Below are positions 30,656 through 36,072 of a DNA stretch of 36,072 nucleotides, piece after piece. The translations under genes and the position numbers were made by a program. Location of the stretch: positions 1-36,072 of the forward strand of contig JAMCQN010000187.1 of the NCBI GenBank assembly GCA_023382055.1. Direction: 5' to 3'. Below the pieces are notes generated by a model. It searched no databases. It was given only the letters and a program-made list of their open reading frames with translations, and was not told where the DNA came from. Positions within the stretch are counted from its first letter, which is position 1, and each line of letters starts with the position of its first letter. The DNA is from Chloroflexota bacterium (GTDB lineage Bacteria > Chloroflexota > Anaerolineae > J036 > Brachytrichaceae).

Positions 30656-32119
30656 TCATCTCATGCGGCGGATGCGCACGAGCAGGTCATGGCGGAACTC
30701 CGGCAAGCACAGTAGCCCGCCCTCGCACGGCAGCCATACCGAGTAAGCGCCGCCGGCCGGCGTGAAGCACGCGACCTCGAATGACCCCGCCAGCAGGTTG
30801 CACACCAGCGATCCGCTGATCGGCTCGCCGCAGCCCGGCTCGTCAAGTTCGCGCTCATCGGCCAGGTAGACGTTATAATCCTCGCCCTGCACCGCCAGCA
30901 CGCAGGCCAGCGTGTGCGGCGGCTGCGCCTGCACCCAGCCGGTCAGCGGCCGCGCGCGCGCCAGGTCGATGCCGTGGATGAACTCGGACAAATGCATCAT
31001 CCACGCGCGGATGTGCCGCTGCGCCGCCGGGTTGCCCGTCTCCACATACTTGTTCACTGTGAAGTCGATGAAGTCGTAATGCGCGCCCGACATCAACGCC
31101 GTCCAGGCGCGCTTGCGGTGAATCGTCCAGCCCTCGGCGTCCATGAACTGGCTGGCGATGTTGTCTTCGTCCATGTTGAGCGGGCGGGCTTCCTGCGCGG
31201 CGGCGAGACAGTAGTCGCGCAGCGCGCGTATCTTCAACTGTTTGGACATGAACTCGCCCAGGTCATACGCCGCGCCGCGATAGGTCGTGTTGGGCAGCGG
31301 GTGGACGTTGACAATGTCGAGCGGCAGTTCGCTGAATGAGCGCGTGGTGGATTGCTCCCACGGTTCGTAGGTGAAGGCCTCCTGCCCGGCGATCAGATGC
31401 TGGTTCGGCAATTGCGCTTCGATCCCGCGAATCAGCGCCGCGATCGCAAGCTGCCAGCCGTTCACTTCGTCGGGGCTTGCGCTGCCGGGCAGCGGTGCGG
31501 CCCCGCCCGGCTCGTTGCAGATCTCAAAGAAGAAGTTGTCGTAGCCGTTGATCTCTGCGACGACTTTGTGCACGAATGCCAGTTGGCGTGCGAACAGCGC
31601 GGCATGCCGCCGTGTGATGTAGTCTGGCCACGGGATGTGCGGCATGTGGTTGATATTGTTCGCATCATTGAACGGATTGAGCGCCCACACGCTGTCGGCG
31701 TAGGTGTTCGAGAACAACGTCACCTCGACGATGATGCCCAGTTGCGAGGCCAACGCCAGGAAGCGGTGCAACCGCGCGAAGTACTCCGGATTCCAGCGAT
31801 CCAGGTCGTATCTCAACTCGCCGTCTGCAGCGCGTCCGGGGCCGCTGCGCACAAACGGCGTCACATAATCCGACGAGTCGGGCTTGCACGTGGAGTTGGG
31901 ATTGCGCGCGCTCTGCAGCTCGCGGAACAGCAGGAACAGCCGGGACAGCGTCATGCGCTTCTCCGCGGCGCCGTTCAGATACCGCTCGATGTCGAACGGC
32001 CGGTTGATCACAGCGCCGTAATGCTCGGAAGCGGTGACCAGCATCAGCGGCTTGTCGCGGTACTCGAACAGGCGCGGGTTGTCCGGATGGATGTGCAACG
32101 GTTGCGGCATGGAATTCAT
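30656..32119 (-). CDS. Glycoside-hydrolase-like TIM-barrel protein
   Basis: 487 residues. The acid/base motif FFEICNEPGG (Glu203) is typical of clan GH-A (GH5-like) enzymes. A candidate nucleophile is Glu318 or Asp317 in PLNMDEDN. The N-terminal part (HPDNPRLFEYRDKPLML, then SEHYGAVINRPFD) resembles DUF4038-type glycosidases. The last 90 residues form a small beta domain (YNVYLADERE, SLVCNLLAGSFEVACFTPAGG). No signal peptide is seen, so it is probably cytoplasmic or on an internal sugar substrate. ATG at 32119 or 32110. It follows the DUF6886 gene by 15 bp; likely one operon. Confidence 0.75.
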   Translation of the reverse strand: MNSMPQPLHIHPDNPRLFEYRDKPLMLVTASEHYGAVINRPFDIERYLNGAAEKRMTLSRLFLLFRELQSARNPNSTCKPDSSDYVTPFVRSGPGRAADGELRYDLDRWNPEYFARLHRFLALASQLGIIVEVTLFSNTYADSVWALNPFNDANNINHMPHIPWPDYITRRHAALFARQLAFVHKVVAEINGYDNFFFEICNEPGGAAPLPGSASPDEVNGWQLAIAALIRGIEAQLPNQHLIAGQEAFTYEPWEQSTTRSFSELPLDIVNVHPLPNTTYRGAAYDLGEFMSKQLKIRALRDYCLAAAQEARPLNMDEDNIASQFMDAEGWTIHRKRAWTALMSGAHYDFIDFTVNKYVETGNPAAQRHIRAWMMHLSEFIHGIDLARARPLTGWVQAQPPHTLACVLAVQGEDYNVYLADERELDEPGCGEPISGSLVCNLLAGSFEVACFTPAGGAYSVWLPCEGGLLCLPEFRHDLLVRIRRMR

Positions 32120-32134
32120 TTGCTTTGGCGCAAA

Positions 32135-32686
32135 TCAATGGCGCGGCATGTACCCATTCAGTGGCGGTTGCGCATGGCGCATGCAGATGATGGAGAACTC
32201 AAGCGTCGATTCGACGATCAGGTCGCGCAGCACCCACAATGTCGGCATGAACCGCACCTCGACATCCTGAGCCAGCAGCGCCGCCAGGATGTTATCGATG
32301 GCGCGCGCAGCGCGCGGAACGACCGGGACCGGCGAGATATAGTAACCCGCATGCACATCGACGAGTGTGAACGAGTCGGGGGCGAACTCATAACAATAAA
32401 TAGTCTCCGACTGCAGTTGCGGCAGCCAGGCGCTCTCAACCGCGATCACCCGCTTTGCCGTCGTGCCAAGCATGAAACGGGTCACGTCGGCCGAACTGCT
32501 GCCTGCGTGAACGCCGAATGTCACGCGCGGGCAGTCGCGCGGCAGGAGCTGGTTCGCCAGGTGTGCGCGGTCGGTCGCCCACACCATCTCGCCTGCCATG
32601 CGGTTGTCCTTGTCGCGGCGATCCGGTTGGGGATCAAATCTCGCAATACCCGGCTCGCTGCTGATGTGATAGAGCGCGTCAACCAT
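32135..32686 (-). CDS. DUF6886-family protein
   Basis: 183 residues from the ATG at 32686 (a TTG at 32695 would add three). Conserved parts are [39 protein letters not shown] and [13 protein letters not shown]. The family is uncharacterised; the N terminus (H..S...GI..F.P) resembles ADP-ribosyl or RNA-binding small proteins only superficially, so no function is given. It immediately precedes the glycosidase-like gene on the same strand, which suggests a shared transcript. Confidence 0.75.
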   Translation of the reverse strand: MVDALYHISSEPGIARFDPQPDRRDKDNRMAGEMVWATDRAHLANQLLPRDCPRVTFGVHAGSSSADVTRFMLGTTAKRVIAVESAWLPQLQSETIYCYEFAPDSFTLVDVHAGYYISPVPVVPRAARAIDNILAALLAQDVEVRFMPTLWVLRDLIVESTLEFSIICMRHAQPPLNGYMPRH

Positions 32687-32704
32687 GTGAAGCAATAACT
32701 CCGA

Positions 32705-32733
32705 GTCTGGCCGAACGGAGTTCGGCTTCAGAC
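32705..32733 (-). terminator. Hairpin after ridA
   Basis: gtctg/cagac (5 bp) with gccgaac/gttcggc (7 bp) and a gga loop, separated by two unpaired bases, 25 bp past the ridA stop. Related in sequence to the hairpin at 30583. Confidence 0.55.
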
Positions 32734-32757
32734 TGCGAAGTCGTCTCCTACTCCAGT

Positions 32758-33141
32758 TTACGGCAGAACGGCGATTACCTCAATTTCCACCAGCGCGGCG
32801 CGCGGGAGCTTGGCGACCTCGACCGCCGAGCGCGCGGGAGGATTCTCGGTGAAGTAGGCGCCATACACGGTGTTCATCGCCGCGAAGTCGCCCATATTCT
32901 GCAGAAACACCGTGGTCTTCACCACGTGCTTCAGGTCGGCGCCGGCGGCTTTCAGCACCGCGCTGATGTTATTGAACACCTGGCGCGTCTGCGCCTCGAT
33001 GCCGCCTTCGACGACGTTGCCGGTGGCAACATCGAGTGGCACCTGCCCCGCGCAGAACACCATGCCATTGGCGACGATCGCCTGTGAATAGGGTCCTATA
33101 GCTTTTGGCGCTGACTCTGTTTGAACAACCTGACGTGACAT
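32758..33141 (-). CDS. ridA: RidA-family 2-iminobutanoate/2-iminopropanoate deaminase
   Basis: 127 residues, the usual length. Arg104 in [12 protein letters not shown] and Glu119 in ALVEIE match the catalytic pair of RidA (Arg105/Glu120 in the E. coli protein). The N-terminal IGPYSQAI and FCAGQVPLD are also conserved. RidA hydrolyses reactive enamine/imine intermediates formed by pyridoxal-phosphate enzymes. GGAGG lies seven nt before the ATG, the strongest ribosome-binding site in this part of the window. It forms a single-gene unit with a hairpin after the stop. Confidence 0.95.
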   Translation of the reverse strand: MSRQVVQTESAPKAIGPYSQAIVANGMVFCAGQVPLDVATGNVVEGGIEAQTRQVFNNISAVLKAAGADLKHVVKTTVFLQNMGDFAAMNTVYGAYFTENPPARSAVEVAKLPRAALVEIEVIAVLP

Positions 33142-33611
33142 ATGTAAACCTCCAGGGAAAGCGTATGGATTTATCTTACCTGAGCGCGTCTGCCAGCCGC
33201 AACTCTATGGCTGATGCGACGGCGCACTGAGGAATCTTAGCCGATTTCTGATGAGATGCTTATCTGTGCGTTCCATTTGCGCCGCCATCACTCGCCGACA
33301 CGGGTTAACCGGCCTGTGATCATAAGTCCGTTTCCAAATGAAGTTCGTGGATTGTCTGCTCAGAGCCACGAGCCGGGATTTCGAGCAGTATCAGGAACTT
33401 CTGGCAACCAACCGGGAAAGCTGAAAGGTGCTTCATGCTACCATTCGCAAGGAGCACCCTGAGCGGAACGGCGCGCACGCCGGCTTATGGCCTACGAGTA
33501 CGTGACTGCGCGCCGTGGATGGGCATCACCAGTGGTAATCCGGCCGTCCTTCGCTCAGGATGCCTGATGCTAAGGTCAGGAGGGATCATCTTGAGCGAAC
33601 CGGCGCCTGGC
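33142..33611. other. Intergenic region without a convincing gene
   Basis: About 470 bp between ridA and the ATPase stop. A 28-codon frame (33338-33424, MKFVDCLLRATSRDFEQYQE...) lacks a ribosome-binding site and family match. cctgagcg and cgctcagg occur about 90 bp apart, but with no structure between. The ridA promoter should lie just above 33141; I saw no clear boxes. Confidence 0.5.

Positions 33612-36072
<2,461 letters not shown>

Noticed and set aside
33338..33424. 28-codon frame in the ridA/ATPase gap
   Set aside because: No ribosome-binding site, no family match and too short to judge.

Overview
The window is about 36 kb of GC-rich bacterial chromosome. It holds about 30 protein genes or gene remnants on both strands. 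I see no rRNA, tRNA, CRISPR array or intact insertion sequence. Several features suggest a Chloroflexota bacterium (Anaerolineae-like): DUF6062 and DUF6886 proteins, a COG4821/UPF0309 SIS protein, a DarA-type c-di-AMP receptor, a multi-GAF HD-GYP protein and 7TM-PAS-GGDEF proteins. This is inference from gene families; there is no ribosomal or other firm phylogenetic marker here.

Layout. Positions 1-465 hold a tandem array of about 133-bp units rich in perfect inverted repeats, ending at the stop codon of a membrane diguanylate cyclase (462-2120, minus). PolX (minus) and a stand-alone PHP phosphoesterase (plus) diverge at about 4.0 kb. From 5.3 to 11.1 kb lie a multi-PAS GGDEF gene split by a 22-bp C/G homopolymer and a 1106-residue five-GAF HD-GYP phosphodiesterase. 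At 11.1-11.9 kb are decayed pieces of a second copy of that gene pair, then a frameshifted hemerythrin, a DUF2249 gene and a long-chain flavodoxin. At 12.9-15.2 kb a single gene joins a MocD-like di-iron desaturase/hydroxylase, a Rieske ferredoxin and an NqrF-type flavin reductase. A third GGDEF gene follows, then gene-tail debris, a propeller lipoprotein and a UroD/MtaA-family protein. From 20.2 to 22.9 kb are a PIN/Phd toxin-antitoxin pair, an SDR lacking the catalytic lysine, a SIS protein and a 59-residue membrane peptide.

At 23.0-25.4 kb a fluoride-riboswitch-like leader with an intrinsic terminator precedes a CLC-F-type transporter. The transporter has four CBS domains, and its gating glutamate is replaced by valine. 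DUF6062, a helical hypothetical protein fused at its end to an MFS remnant, DarA, an esterase, a GNAT acetyltransferase, a nucleoside phosphorylase coupled to a DsrE protein, a glycosidase-like protein with a DUF6886 partner, RidA and a 5'-truncated P2-type ATPase complete the window.

How the genes work together. Four c-di-GMP proteins (three GGDEF, all with the RxxD inhibitory-site motif, and one HD-GYP) lie within 16.4 kb, together with decayed copies; DarA adds c-di-AMP sensing. Many transcription units end in long, near-perfect hairpins with 3-nt loops and no U-tract, drawn from two related sequence families. The CLC/riboswitch unit and the three-domain oxygenase are the most distinctive functional units.
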